Shown here: one piece after another, positions 27,185 through 37,085 of the stretch
Position numbering within the stretch: the first letter of the stretch is position 1
How the letters are laid out: each line of letters begins with the position of its first letter
Assembly (NCBI GenBank): GCA_019187405.1
Contig: JABAQZ010000011.1
Location: forward strand, 1-64,000
Origin: Ignavibacteria bacterium
GTDB lineage: Bacteria > Bacteroidota > Ignavibacteria > Tepidaquicellales > Tepidaquicellaceae
Reading direction: 5' to 3'
DNA: 64,000 bases
Notes under the pieces: generated by a model
Seen by the model: the letters and a program-made list of their open reading frames with translations, nothing else
What the model was told of the DNA's origin: nothing
Database searches by the model: none
Program-made: the position numbers and the translations under genes

Positions 27185-27976
27185 ATGATTACAATTGCTG
27201 TTTATGCAGCGATTGTAATTGTTGTTTATTCATGTGAAAAGGATTCGGATACAGTGATTGATCCGTCTATTTCTGCTCCTTTGATTTCAGGACAGTTTCA
27301 GTCGCTTGATACCGTAGAAACGACTTCTTCCTCGCCTTTGATTTCATTTTATACATCTGTAATTGCCGACAGAAACGGCGGCGAACAGATTACTTCAGTA
27401 TCCATGATTATAAATGATCCGCTTAATAACGAACTGGCAAGTATAAATCTGACAGATAATGGAACACTGCCTGATACAATTGCCGGCGACGGAAAATACA
27501 GCGCTATTGTGAGTTTAAGTAATATAAATTGTCTGCTTGTTGGAAATTATTCTCTTGAATATATTGCATTAAATAATTCCGGATTATACAGCAATCTCAT
27601 TACGTCAGATATCTATGTTAAAAATTCATTTAACGCCCCTCCTGTTATTTCCGGAACAAATTTACCTGATAGTATCGTAAGACCGCTTCCTGGTGATTCA
27701 CTGCTGCTTACAATTTCAGTGACTGTCAGCGATCCAGACGGATTGTGCGATCTGAAAGATGTTTCCTTTGTTACCGTTCGTCCTAATGGCGTGATTCTTC
27801 CTGCTATCCCGATGTTTTATAATGGCAACGGAGAGTTTTTATTTTCAAACTATGTACTGCCGAGTTCAGATCCATCTTCCTTCGGATATTTCAAATATAC
27901 TTTTACTCCAAAGGACAGATCAAATGTTTCCGGGGCTTCTGTAACCGATAGTATTAAATTTGTGATGCCGGGATGA
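27185..27976 (+). CDS. Putative lipoprotein with Ig-like repeats
   Basis: This is a 263-residue exported protein. The N-terminus MITIAVYAAIVIVVYSCEK has a hydrophobic core and a lipobox-like VYSC with Cys17, suggesting a lipid anchor, although the N-region has no positive charge. In-frame codons upstream would add Arg-Lys but offer no standard start codon. The remainder is beta-rich with two similar segments (SLDTVETTSSSPLISFYTSV and LPGDSLLLTISVTVSDPDG), like bacterial Ig/cadherin-type folds. Its stop overlaps the start of the next gene by four bases, so the pair is probably coupled. Partner and function are unknown. Confidence 0.75.
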   Translation: MITIAVYAAIVIVVYSCEKDSDTVIDPSISAPLISGQFQSLDTVETTSSSPLISFYTSVIADRNGGEQITSVSMIINDPLNNELASINLTDNGTLPDTIAGDGKYSAIVSLSNINCLLVGNYSLEYIALNNSGLYSNLITSDIYVKNSFNAPPVISGTNLPDSIVRPLPGDSLLLTISVTVSDPDGLCDLKDVSFVTVRPNGVILPAIPMFYNGNGEFLFSNYVLPSSDPSSFGYFKYTFTPKDRSNVSGASVTDSIKFVMPG

Positions 27977-29601
27977 TAAGATTAGTTTTTTTAATATTGC
28001 TCATTGCGGAAATTTGCTACTCGCAAACTGCGCTTGTTGTTGAAGATTTCAAACTTAAGGATTATAATTCATTTTCTATTTACAAAAACAGAAATGATAA
28101 CGGAAACAAGTTAAACGTACTTGTAAATCCTCTTAAGTCTGAATATCCGGTTAGTAATTTTATCACCGATATTATTTTAAACGGAGATACCGTGTGGTTT
28201 GGAACCGGCAGCGGAATCATGAGGACAACGGATGATTTTAATACTTTTGAATATTATTATGGTCTTGAACCTTTTGGAACCGACGACATTGCTGGCTTTA
28301 ATCTGAACAAAAATGTACTTGCAGCTTCAACGGCAGTCAGCCAGGAAATCAGCGGTGAATCAGTGCCTACAGGTACAGGCATAAAAATATCAACAGATTA
28401 CGGTTTAAACTGGAATTCTTTTCCGCAACCAATAGACGCTCAAAGCGATTCTGTAATACATTACGGAACAAATACTTTATATGCTCTGCCGGTCGTTGTG
28501 CGTCAACAGAATTTGTCTTATGACATTGCGATTACGAGGACTCACAATGATATTCTGAATTACACAATATGGATTTGCTCATTTGCAGGCGGACTTAGAA
28601 AAAGTACTGACTATGGAAACACGTGGACAAGAGTCTTGCTGCCGCCGGATAATCTTGACAGCATCAACATTAATGTTACGGGATATACTTTTGCTCTGAA
28701 TCCGAGAGATAATTTAAACCACAGGGTATTTACGATAACTGCAGTAAACGACTCTACTCTTTATGTGGGAACGGCTGATGGCATAAACATCTCCACCGAC
28801 TGGGGAGTAAATTGGAGAAAATATAATTTTCAGAATACAGATCCTTCCGGTCTTGGCAACGGCATATCGGGAAATTTTGTCGTAAATCTCGATGTGCAGA
28901 GATTTAACGGAAAGACAATTGTCTGGGGAGCTACGAGACAGGCGGAAGATTTAAATGAGTATGATGCGCTCAGCTATACTACAAATGCCGGAGCTAACTG
29001 GTTCAGCACTCTTCCTGATTTAAAACCTAATGGAATGTCATTTAAAGATTCGATCGTTTACGGATTTACGGATCAGGGTTTATGGAGAACAGAATTTGGT
29101 AATTTTAACTGGACTAAGCCGGGAATTATTTATGACGAGCGGACAAAAGATCAGCTTAGGACAAATCAGTTTTATTCCGGAAATCATATTGGCGACACTC
29201 TTTATTTTGGAAGTGCAGACGGAATGCTGAGAACAGAGGAATTGGGAGTTCCATGGATTGGGAAATGGAAAATTTTCAGATCGGTAACTGCCATTGATTT
29301 ATCTTCAGATCTGAAAACTTATGCAGCTCCGAATCCATTTTCTCCTGATGACGAAGTTACCAGAATTTTTTATAAGTCCGGAAAATCAAGCGCAAAGATT
29401 ACGATTAAGATTTTTGATTTCGGAATGAATCCCGTAAGAACTCTTATACAAAACGCAACGAGAACGGGAGCTGATGAATTGTTCACTTCTTGGGACGGCA
29501 GAAATGATTCCGGAGGAAGAATTGCTAACGGAGTTTATTTTTACAGAGTTGAAATAGATGACGATGATCCTGAATGGGGTAAAATTATATTACTTCAATA
29601 A
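27973..29601 (+). CDS. Secreted BNR/propeller protein with FlgD-like T9SS tail
   Basis: This 542-residue exported protein has a short signal peptide (MIRLVFLILLIAEICYSQ). The body has several Asp-box/BNR-like repeats (STDYGLNWNSF, STDYGNTWTRV, STDWGVNWRKY, TTNAGANWFS) typical of beta-propellers. The C-terminal ~85 residues form a FlgD-Ig-like sorting domain (APNPFSPDDE ... TSWDGRNDSGGRIANGVYFY). It is probably exported by T9SS and surface-exposed. It is coupled to the lipoprotein gene by an ATGA overlap and is followed by two PorV/PorQ-family genes. Confidence 0.85.
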   Translation: MIRLVFLILLIAEICYSQTALVVEDFKLKDYNSFSIYKNRNDNGNKLNVLVNPLKSEYPVSNFITDIILNGDTVWFGTGSGIMRTTDDFNTFEYYYGLEPFGTDDIAGFNLNKNVLAASTAVSQEISGESVPTGTGIKISTDYGLNWNSFPQPIDAQSDSVIHYGTNTLYALPVVVRQQNLSYDIAITRTHNDILNYTIWICSFAGGLRKSTDYGNTWTRVLLPPDNLDSININVTGYTFALNPRDNLNHRVFTITAVNDSTLYVGTADGINISTDWGVNWRKYNFQNTDPSGLGNGISGNFVVNLDVQRFNGKTIVWGATRQAEDLNEYDALSYTTNAGANWFSTLPDLKPNGMSFKDSIVYGFTDQGLWRTEFGNFNWTKPGIIYDERTKDQLRTNQFYSGNHIGDTLYFGSADGMLRTEELGVPWIGKWKIFRSVTAIDLSSDLKTYAAPNPFSPDDEVTRIFYKSGKSSAKITIKIFDFGMNPVRTLIQNATRTGADELFTSWDGRNDSGGRIANGVYFYRVEIDDDDPEWGKIILLQ

Positions 29602-29627
29602 CAATTATATTTAAAACATTATCATTC

Positions 29628-30650
29628 TTGATTAGGAAATTATTTTTAATATTGTCGATTTTAATGTTAAGCTCTCAATGCCTGCATGCACAGCTTGGCA
29701 GTTATGCCGGAGCTTTTTCAAGAATGGGATTCAGCGCAAGAGGACTTGCTATGAGTAATTCAGGTGTATCGGATATTTTTGGAGATATAAGCGGAATTTA
29801 TAATCCTGCTCTTTCGACATTTCAGGAAGACGGTAAAGTTGATCTCGGATATACTTTCCTTAATTTAGATAGGAGACTCAACTTTTTAGGTTTTACTAAA
29901 AAATTCAAACTGCCAAAACAGGAAAAGGGAGGCGCTGGAATTACGCTTGCTTGGATAAATGCGGGAGTTTCAGACATTGACGGCAGAGATAATGATACGA
30001 GGCAGATAGGTATGTTTTCGACTTTCGAAAACGAATTTTATTTTGGAACAGGGTTTAAGCTCAGCGATATGATTTCCATCGGAGTTGGATTTAAATTGTA
30101 TTATGCCAAACTTTTTGAAGAAGTTACGACAACTTCTTTTGCATTGGACTTCGGAGGAATATATAAGGCAAACGAAAATCTTGCAATCGGAATTACGCTA
30201 AAAGACATCGGGGCAAAATATGAATGGCAGACTTCGCAGCTTTACGGAAGTAACGGCAATACTACTGAAGATAAATTTCCTGTATTGCTTGATATAGGAG
30301 CTGCATATAATTTAAAAAAGCATAACATGATTGTCTCTCTGGCTTTACAGCAGTATTTTACAAAAACAGAAAGCGATTTTGAGAATTCGACAGGTGAAAA
30401 CTCCAATAATACCATCGTTAAATTCGGAGTAGAAAAACTTATCATTGGTCAGTTTAAACTCAGAGCGGGTATTGACAGGATGGATTTATCTTCTGATGAT
30501 TTTTTTGGAAATATAAAACCATCTGCAGGATTCGGGATAAGTAAAAATTTTTCCAAATCAATAAATCTCGGAGTCGATTATTCTTTTCAATTAGAGCCAT
30601 ATACTCATAATCCCATACAGAATATCGGGATAGTTTTTAAATTCAAATAA
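29628..30650 (+). CDS. PorV/PorQ-family outer-membrane protein (first of two)
   Basis: This predicted outer-membrane barrel of 340 residues has a signal peptide (LFLILSILMLSSQCLHAQ). It opens its mature part with RMGFSARGLAMSNSGVSDIFGD and IYNPA, the hallmark start of the PorV/PorQ (UPF0164-type) group, and then alternates barrel strands (LAIGITLKDIGAKYEW). In T9SS, PorV shuttles cargo to the sortase and PorQ anchors PorZ; which role applies here cannot be told. The frame begins with TTG at 29628 and no strong ribosome binding site was seen. The next gene starts two bases after its stop, so they form a pair. Confidence 0.8.
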   Translation: MIRKLFLILSILMLSSQCLHAQLGSYAGAFSRMGFSARGLAMSNSGVSDIFGDISGIYNPALSTFQEDGKVDLGYTFLNLDRRLNFLGFTKKFKLPKQEKGGAGITLAWINAGVSDIDGRDNDTRQIGMFSTFENEFYFGTGFKLSDMISIGVGFKLYYAKLFEEVTTTSFALDFGGIYKANENLAIGITLKDIGAKYEWQTSQLYGSNGNTTEDKFPVLLDIGAAYNLKKHNMIVSLALQQYFTKTESDFENSTGENSNNTIVKFGVEKLIIGQFKLRAGIDRMDLSSDDFFGNIKPSAGFGISKNFSKSINLGVDYSFQLEPYTHNPIQNIGIVFKFK

Positions 30651-30652
30651 TT

Positions 30653-31561
30653 ATGAAGATAAAGTTTTTATTAACGGGAGTTATATCAGTTTTTATTTTC
30701 GGCACAAATGCATTTTCACAGAATGACGGTGCGGCTAGTACCGGACTTGCATTTTTAAAATTCGGCGCTGGAGCAAGATCAATTGCAATGGGAGAAGCAT
30801 TCTCGTCAGTTTCGGATGATGCAACTGCATTTATATATAATCCTGCGAGATTAAACAAAGGTAACTTAAATAACATTGTTTTCATGCATAATCAGTCTGT
30901 TCAGGATCTAAATACTGATTATGTTGCAGCAAAATTTTCAATCAGCAAAAAAGTTTCACTTGGAGTTGGTTTTTTTACCTCTTCTATAAATGACATTGAA
31001 ATCAGAAATATTCCGGGCGCTCCTATCGATAAATTCGATTCGAGAAATCTCTCAACCGGCATTTCATTTGGATATTCGCTTAATCCGGAATTATCGCTTG
31101 GGTTAACCGGAAAATTTCTTTATGAAAAAATATACGTTGACGAAGCTTCAGGTCTGGCATTCGATTTTGGAGTTGATTATTCAAAGAAGAATTACAGTAT
31201 AGCTTTTGTGGTTCTCAATCTTGGTTCCGTGAATGAACTAAAGAATCAGAGTACTAAACTTCCTGCTTCCGTAAGATTGGGAGGTAGTTATAATTTTAGC
31301 AAGGATAAATTTAAATTTCTCTTAAGTTTAGACGGTTTCAAAGTATTAAACGGCGGAAAATTCCATATTCATTCAGGCGGTGAAGCAGGGTATAAAGATT
31401 TCTTATTCTTAAGACTTGGTTATCAGACTGATTATGATAACAAAGGATTTACGACCGGGATCGGGTTTAAATATAAATCTCTTAGTCTGGATTATGCATT
31501 TGTTCCTTATACTAATGATTTTGGAACAGGCAATACGATTTCTTTGGGATTAAATTTCTGA
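30653..31561 (+). CDS. PorV/PorQ-family outer-membrane protein (second of two)
   Basis: This 302-residue exported barrel has a signal peptide ending near NAFSQ and the family signature LAFLKFGAGARSIAMGEAF followed by SDDATAFIYNPA. It is shorter than its neighbour and closer to the family consensus. It is likely an outer-membrane FadL-like barrel of the T9SS-associated PorV/PorQ group. It follows the first copy with a two-base gap and precedes the glycan locus by 16 bp, so the secretion and glycan genes may share a transcript. Confidence 0.85.
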   Translation: MKIKFLLTGVISVFIFGTNAFSQNDGAASTGLAFLKFGAGARSIAMGEAFSSVSDDATAFIYNPARLNKGNLNNIVFMHNQSVQDLNTDYVAAKFSISKKVSLGVGFFTSSINDIEIRNIPGAPIDKFDSRNLSTGISFGYSLNPELSLGLTGKFLYEKIYVDEASGLAFDFGVDYSKKNYSIAFVVLNLGSVNELKNQSTKLPASVRLGGSYNFSKDKFKFLLSLDGFKVLNGGKFHIHSGGEAGYKDFLFLRLGYQTDYDNKGFTTGIGFKYKSLSLDYAFVPYTNDFGTGNTISLGLNF

Positions 31562-31577
31562 GTCAATTCCGGTTTTT

Positions 31578-33257
31578 ATGTTCTCATTGTATTCAAAATT
31601 TGATGAATATATTTCAAACGAGAAAAATTTTATAAAAATAATTTTTTTTCTCGTTGTTTTTTTATGTGCAGTAAAAGTACCTCTTCTTATTACAACAGAC
31701 ATACAGCCTTGGGATGAGGGCATGTATGCAACGAGAGTTTTGTCAATTTATGTAAACGGTGATATAATTGACCAGAGCCAGCATTCGGTGGGGAAGTTTT
31801 ATTCGGGGTCTCATCCTCCGCTGCTAATATGGCTTGGTTATTTTTCGACTCGGATATTCGGAATAAACTCCACTTCATTAAAAATAATCCCATTTATATT
31901 CAGTCTTTTGAGCATTGTCTTAATCATGCTAATCTCCAAAAGATTTTTTAATACGAGAGTGGCATTTTATGCAGCGCTTATTTTTTGCAGTAACATAATA
32001 TTCAATGTATTTTCCAAAAGATTTCAGTTTGATTATCCGTTCACATTTTTCTTCCTGTTTTCATTTTACCTCATAGTTTTGTACAATGACACGCATAAGA
32101 TTAAGTATTTAATTCTTTGCGGTATTTCGTTTGGATTATGTCTGATGATAAAAATTCTCGTCGGGTTTTATATTCCGTTTACTATTTTGCTGTCGATGAT
32201 AGTAATGAAAGAGAGGATAAGAATCACAATAAAGGATATATTGCTCCTTTCGGTAATCGGAATAATAATAGCGCTTCCGTGGCATATTTATATGCTGAAC
32301 AAATACGGTTCTGATTTTACTGACTTTTTTTTGAAGTTTCATATTTATGACAGGGCAATAAAAGGAGTTGAGTTTAATATAAAACGATCCGGTCCGCTTT
32401 ATCATGTGAATTATCTAATGACAATTATACCATACAGCGTTGTCGTTTTTATAGCTTTGATAAAAGATCTCCGGCATTTTCGTGAATTATCAGCCGGAAA
32501 GATTTTTCTGTGGCTTTGGTTTCTCAGCGGAATGATAATACTTGCGTTGTTTAAAACCAAACTGGAAGTTTATATCCTCATTCCTCTAACGCCCGGCTGC
32601 ATTCTGATGGCTGCTTTTGCAGATGAAATTAATAAAGAACCATTATTTATTAAGATTGTAACACTGATTTTATTGGTGTTTAATTTTATCTGGTTTGCCA
32701 CAGAAGCAATAAGACCTCAAATTAAAGATTACCTTACGGGATCATACGGGATACTCATTGTCATATCATTGATTGCATTTACAATAATTCTTTATTTTAC
32801 ATTTAGAAAAGCGGCAGGAGTTATAGATGTAAAGAAACTCATTCTTACATACATATTTATTTTTTTTGTTTCTTTAAACCTCTATTATCTTTATAATGTA
32901 CCATTCTGGGAAAATAATTTTCACATTACGGATGTAAAGAAACATATTGAAAACAGCGGCAGAAAAAAGCTGGCATACGTTGCAACGAATTACAGGGCAA
33001 ATCCACAATTCAGTTTTTACTTCAAAGGTCTGGATCTCGGTTGGAAGAATGATGATTATGAATTTTTGTTTCTCGATAATAAAAACGGCGTAGATTCCGT
33101 AAAAAACGTTCTTGCTAAGCTGCCTGAAAAAGAATATGAGATAATTGTAGAAAAGGAGGGAATTAACAGGGCTGTTTACAAAGATTCAAAATTGTTTATA
33201 CCAAAAGACTTTCAGCTGAAAGTTGTTTCTCCCGGATATGAATTATATGAAAACTGA
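31578..33257 (+). CDS. GT-C glycosyltransferase, ArnT/PMT (family 39)-like membrane protein
   Basis: This polytopic inner-membrane protein of 559 residues has many hydrophobic segments in the first ~430 residues. The first periplasmic loop contains DIQPWDEGMYATRV, the acidic metal/catalytic loop expected of GT-C enzymes that use polyprenyl-phosphate sugars. A short soluble C-terminal domain follows (~445-559). It likely adds a sugar to a lipid or glycan on the periplasmic side; donor and acceptor are unknown. Three bases after its start the surface-glycan block continues without a break, ending two bases before the next gene. Confidence 0.85.
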   Translation: MFSLYSKFDEYISNEKNFIKIIFFLVVFLCAVKVPLLITTDIQPWDEGMYATRVLSIYVNGDIIDQSQHSVGKFYSGSHPPLLIWLGYFSTRIFGINSTSLKIIPFIFSLLSIVLIMLISKRFFNTRVAFYAALIFCSNIIFNVFSKRFQFDYPFTFFFLFSFYLIVLYNDTHKIKYLILCGISFGLCLMIKILVGFYIPFTILLSMIVMKERIRITIKDILLLSVIGIIIALPWHIYMLNKYGSDFTDFFLKFHIYDRAIKGVEFNIKRSGPLYHVNYLMTIIPYSVVVFIALIKDLRHFRELSAGKIFLWLWFLSGMIILALFKTKLEVYILIPLTPGCILMAAFADEINKEPLFIKIVTLILLVFNFIWFATEAIRPQIKDYLTGSYGILIVISLIAFTIILYFTFRKAAGVIDVKKLILTYIFIFFVSLNLYYLYNVPFWENNFHITDVKKHIENSGRKKLAYVATNYRANPQFSFYFKGLDLGWKNDDYEFLFLDNKNGVDSVKNVLAKLPEKEYEIIVEKEGINRAVYKDSKLFIPKDFQLKVVSPGYELYEN

Positions 33258-33259
33258 TT

Positions 33260-34237
33260 ATGGTAGAAGTTCTGAAAACGGATATTGAAAGTGATCTCGA
33301 ATGGAAAGAGTTTTTAAGGAATCAGTATAATCTTTTCTTTGATTTCAAATTTAATTCATATAATAATGAGTTCGACAAAAAGATTAAATGGCATCATTTG
33401 AAATTCAAGGATAAAGAGTCTAAAAAGATTTTAGCAATTATGATAGGATGTGAGAAAACAGTGAATAACGATTTGACATTTGTTTCTTGCGATGGCGTCA
33501 GCTTCGGAGGTTTTTTGTGGAAGAAGAAAACCAATCTTCTGAATTTTCTAGAGATTACCGAAAGTTTTATAAATTATCTGAAAGAATACGGATTTAAAAA
33601 ATGCATATTGAAAAATCCGCCGTTTATGTATAACAAGAATCCAAATGAAGAAACCGAATATGCATTGATAAAAAACGGATTTAAAGTAACCTCTGTTTCG
33701 GTCTCTAACATAATAGACCTCGAGGATTTTGAATTCCGAAAAATATCCGAGCCCAAAAAACGCTCTATCAGGAAGACTCTGAAAAAAATTCAACTGAATG
33801 AAATTAAAAATGATCTTGATGTCAACGAATTCAGAAAATATTATAACATTCTATATAAGAACCGGCAGTTAAAAGGCGTAAGACCGACTCATTCGCTTGA
33901 AGAACTTCATTATCTGAAAAGAAATCTGAAGGAAGATATAATAATTTTCTCGGCATCTCTCGAGGAAAAAATAGTAGCTGTTTGCATTTTATTCTCAATT
34001 AATAAAGAAATGATATTAAATTTTTATCTTGCCGATGATGAAATTTACAAGATGGAAAGAGTATCCGAGTTTATTTTGTACAAATCAATTGAGTGGGCAA
34101 AAACAGAGGGATACAAGTATTATGACACCGGTACTTCAGATGCAAACGGAAAACTAATAGAAGGTTTGTTTGCCTTCAAAAAAAATTTCCTTGCAAACGG
34201 CTTTTTGAGAAAAACATTTGAAATCGAATTAAATTGA
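33260..34237 (+). CDS. FemAB/GNAT-like acyltransferase
   Basis: This soluble 325-residue protein has a doubled GNAT-like arrangement. Its closing motif, YYDTGTSDANGKLIEGLFAF followed by KKNFLA, resembles the Y.DFG.S....G...FK..FG segment of FemAB-type and GNAT_6 transferases. Such enzymes transfer amino-acyl or acyl groups to cell-wall or sugar acceptors. Its position inside a glycan locus suggests acylation of a glycan or nucleotide sugar; peptidoglycan is less likely. It is tightly packed between the GT-C gene and the epimerase gene (2- and 4-base gaps). Confidence 0.75.
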   Translation: MVEVLKTDIESDLEWKEFLRNQYNLFFDFKFNSYNNEFDKKIKWHHLKFKDKESKKILAIMIGCEKTVNNDLTFVSCDGVSFGGFLWKKKTNLLNFLEITESFINYLKEYGFKKCILKNPPFMYNKNPNEETEYALIKNGFKVTSVSVSNIIDLEDFEFRKISEPKKRSIRKTLKKIQLNEIKNDLDVNEFRKYYNILYKNRQLKGVRPTHSLEELHYLKRNLKEDIIIFSASLEEKIVAVCILFSINKEMILNFYLADDEIYKMERVSEFILYKSIEWAKTEGYKYYDTGTSDANGKLIEGLFAFKKNFLANGFLRKTFEIELN

Positions 34238-34241
34238 TTTA

Positions 34242-35207
34242 ATGAATATAAAAAATAAAAAAATATTACTAACAGGAGGAGCGGGTTTTATCGGAAGCAC
34301 ACTTGCCGAAAAGCTTGCCGGTAAAAACGAACTGCTGATTTACGATAATTTTTCCAGAGATTCGCTAAAGCACAAAAAGTTAATAGGAGGAAGTACAAAA
34401 ATTGTTAAAGATGACGTTCTGAATTTTAACTCTCTTAAAAAAGCCTGCGAGGAATTCAAACCACAGATTGTAATTCACCTTGCGGCAGTTGCCGGCATCG
34501 ATACTGTGATACTGAATCCTGTGAAGACACTTGAAGTAAATATCAACGGAACAATAAACCTCCTGAAAGCGCTTGGAAAATATTCAAACAGACTTGAAAG
34601 ATTTATTGATTTTTCCACAAGCGAAGTACTTGGCGCTTATGCTTACAAGTCAAGCGAAAAATCAACCACGAATTTTGCTCCTGTCGGAGAGGCAAGGTGG
34701 ACTTATTCTATAAGCAAAGTAACCGGTGAACATCTTGTTCACAGCTATTTCAAGCAGTATGGGTATCCATGCGTTACAGTCAGACCATTTAATATATACG
34801 GACCGGGACAAGTCGGAGAAGGAGCAATTCAGATTTTCATTAAAAATGCAGTTAAAGGAAAAAACATTGAGGTCCATGGCGACGGTGATCAGATTAGATC
34901 ATGGTGTTACATTGATGACATGATCAAAGGCATCGAACTTTGCATAACAAATAAGAAAGCAGTTGGCGAAGTGTTTAATATTGGAAATCCTAAAGGAACA
35001 ATAACCATCTCATCGCTTGCAGAGAAAATAGTTTCACTTACTAAAACGAAATCCAGAATTGTTTATGTGCCAAAAAACTATGTTGATGTCGAGCTCAGAA
35101 TACCAAGCATTGAAAAGGCTCAAAGTATTCTCGGATTTAAGCCGAATGTAAATCTCGATGAAGGAATAATAAGAACATACAACTGGTATAAAAAAATAAA
35201 ATTCTGA
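34242..35207 (+). CDS. NAD-dependent sugar-nucleotide epimerase/dehydratase
   Basis: This extended short-chain dehydrogenase of 321 residues has the Rossmann motif TGGAGFIG at 11-18, a Ser/Thr region FSTSEVLG (~124-131), and the catalytic Y155-x-x-x-K159 (YSISK). It should convert a nucleotide sugar such as a UDP- or GDP-hexose by 4-epimerisation, dehydration or decarboxylation; the exact reaction cannot be set. The phrase RPFNIYGPGQVGEGAIQIF is typical of GalE/RmlB-like proteins. It overlaps no neighbour but is only one base from the amidohydrolase gene. Confidence 0.88.
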   Translation: MNIKNKKILLTGGAGFIGSTLAEKLAGKNELLIYDNFSRDSLKHKKLIGGSTKIVKDDVLNFNSLKKACEEFKPQIVIHLAAVAGIDTVILNPVKTLEVNINGTINLLKALGKYSNRLERFIDFSTSEVLGAYAYKSSEKSTTNFAPVGEARWTYSISKVTGEHLVHSYFKQYGYPCVTVRPFNIYGPGQVGEGAIQIFIKNAVKGKNIEVHGDGDQIRSWCYIDDMIKGIELCITNKKAVGEVFNIGNPKGTITISSLAEKIVSLTKTKSRIVYVPKNYVDVELRIPSIEKAQSILGFKPNVNLDEGIIRTYNWYKKIKF

Positions 35208-35208
35208 A

Positions 35209-35946
35209 ATGATAATCGATGCGCACATACACATTGGTAAATGGAGCGGGATTTTTTTTAATTATGAATCAAATGTTGAAGATGCCGTAAAAGTAATGAA
35301 GAAAGCAGGAGTGGAAGCGGCTGTCTGCATGCCGGCTGATAATACTTCAAACGATGAACTGTTTAATGAAATTAAGAAATTTCCTGACTTTAAATTTTAT
35401 TTTAATGCATGGATAAATCCTGACGATAAATCCCTTGATAATTTTTTAAAAGAAAATCTTAAACACATCTCATTGCTTAAGATACACCCTTCAATACAAA
35501 AAAGAAGGATAACAGATATATCATTCGAAAAATATCTCCGGATTGCAGAAGAAAACAATAAGCCGGTGATAGTTCATTGTGGAAGGTGGCAGGAAATTGC
35601 CGGTTATAGTTTTGCTCTCGAAGCAGCCGAAAAATACCGAAAACTAAATCTGATATTAGCTCACATGGGAGGCGACCAGCCTTCGATAATATTGAATTGT
35701 GCAGGAGAGATTAAAAAGCGTAAGCTTAACAATGTTTATCTTGGAACTGAATCGGTAAGAGAGTTTTATTTTGTGAACGAAGCAGTGAAAATGATTAGTC
35801 CTGAAAAAATAATTTTCGGCAGCGATTATAATCTTGGACTTCCCGAAATGTATATTCCTGTAATTGATTCTTTGAAAATAAATTCCTCAGAAAAGGAATT
35901 AATATTTTCCGGAAACATTCTTCGTCTAATGAGCGAACTTAATTAA
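35209..35946 (+). CDS. Amidohydrolase-family metal-dependent hydrolase
   Basis: This TIM-barrel hydrolase of 245 residues carries metal-site residues at the usual places: H6-x-H8 (DAHIHIG), K91/H93 (KIHPS), H123 (VIVHCG), H152 (LAHMGG) and D206 (FGSDYN). This is the amidohydrolase-2 pattern, cytosolic, with hydrolase, decarboxylase or lyase members. The substrate is unknown. Its place one base after the epimerase gene suggests action on a sugar or glycan precursor, which is not otherwise supported. Confidence 0.85.
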   Translation: MIIDAHIHIGKWSGIFFNYESNVEDAVKVMKKAGVEAAVCMPADNTSNDELFNEIKKFPDFKFYFNAWINPDDKSLDNFLKENLKHISLLKIHPSIQKRRITDISFEKYLRIAEENNKPVIVHCGRWQEIAGYSFALEAAEKYRKLNLILAHMGGDQPSIILNCAGEIKKRKLNNVYLGTESVREFYFVNEAVKMISPEKIIFGSDYNLGLPEMYIPVIDSLKINSSEKELIFSGNILRLMSELN

Positions 35947-36004
35947 GTTAAACTTTACTTTAATCAATATGAGATAAAATAGTGATTGGCAGGGGAATGA
36001 ACAA

Positions 36005-37069
36005 TTGGCTTTGAAAATATTACATATCGCACCACAGAATTTTGCAGGCATGCCTATAGACTTCGTAAAAATGCACAGAGCATCGGGCTTTGAATCCAAT
36101 CTAATTACATTATACAGGAATGCAGTGAATTTTGAAGAAGATATTTGCCTTAACTTCAAACTTCCGGAAAATAAATTATCAAAGAAATGGCGTGATTCAA
36201 AAATTGATTTGAGCAAACCGGGAGAGCAAATTTACAGTAGTCCGAAAAATTATTTTGAAAAAATATTTTTCAAATTCAGGGATTACAAAAACAAAAGTAC
36301 CATATACGATGCCGTTGATAAATATAAGCTCTTTGACTATGATGTTTATCATTTTGACGGCGGAATGGATTTGTTCAGGGATTGCAGATTTGCAAAGGAA
36401 TTGAAAAGAGCGGGGAAAAAAATTGTATGCTGTTATTTTGGGAGTGATCTTAGAGTACGGGGTATGTTTAGAGAACTCGATGAAATCAGCGATCTAAACC
36501 TGACCGTCGAATTTGATCATTTAAAGATTCATAAAAATATCAATTATATTTTTTTCCCGTTCGATACTGATTCTGTTAAAGCAGCTCAGAAAAAAAACGG
36601 TATGTTAAAAATTGTTCATTCTCCTACAAACAGAAAATACAAAGGCACCGAGAAGATAATTAAAGTTATCGAGAAATTAAAAAGGGAGAGAGAATTTGAA
36701 TTTATTCTGCTTGAAAATATGGAGAGGAGCAGGGTGCTGGAAATAAAGAGTCAATGCGATATTGCTATTGATCAGGTAGGAGGCGAATCTGGAGGAACGG
36801 GATACGGAAAAAATTCAATTGAAACATTGACAATGGGAATACCGACTGTTTCGGAATTTACCGAAGATTATTTAAAATTTATACCTGACAGTCCTTTTAT
36901 AAATTCAAATGAAGATAATTTATCTGATAACCTTAAATTACTGATAGATAATGAAGACCTAAGAAGAGATTTGATAAAAAAGGGTAAAGCATGGGTAAAA
37001 CTTCATCACTCTTATTCTGCCGTGAATGATAAACTAATGGAATTATACAGAATGCATAAAATATTTTGA
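36005..37069 (+). CDS. Glycosyltransferase (GT-B fold, GT4-like)
   Basis: This 354-residue soluble or peripheral protein has a GT-B arrangement. The N-terminal lobe begins LKILHIAPQNFAGMPIDFVK. The C-terminal lobe has HSPTNRKYKGTEKIIKVIEK and the nucleotide-sugar region IDQVGGESGGTGYGKNSIET followed by an E, where GT4 enzymes have their E-x7-E motif. It starts with TTG at 36005, preceded by AGGGGA about ten bases upstream. It lies in the plus-strand glycan block, 58 bp after the hydrolase and 16 bp before the flippase. The sugar specificity is unknown. Confidence 0.75.
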   Translation: MALKILHIAPQNFAGMPIDFVKMHRASGFESNLITLYRNAVNFEEDICLNFKLPENKLSKKWRDSKIDLSKPGEQIYSSPKNYFEKIFFKFRDYKNKSTIYDAVDKYKLFDYDVYHFDGGMDLFRDCRFAKELKRAGKKIVCCYFGSDLRVRGMFRELDEISDLNLTVEFDHLKIHKNINYIFFPFDTDSVKAAQKKNGMLKIVHSPTNRKYKGTEKIIKVIEKLKREREFEFILLENMERSRVLEIKSQCDIAIDQVGGESGGTGYGKNSIETLTMGIPTVSEFTEDYLKFIPDSPFINSNEDNLSDNLKLLIDNEDLRRDLIKKGKAWVKLHHSYSAVNDKLMELYRMHKIF

Positions 37070-37085
37070 ATAACGGGAAAAGAGA

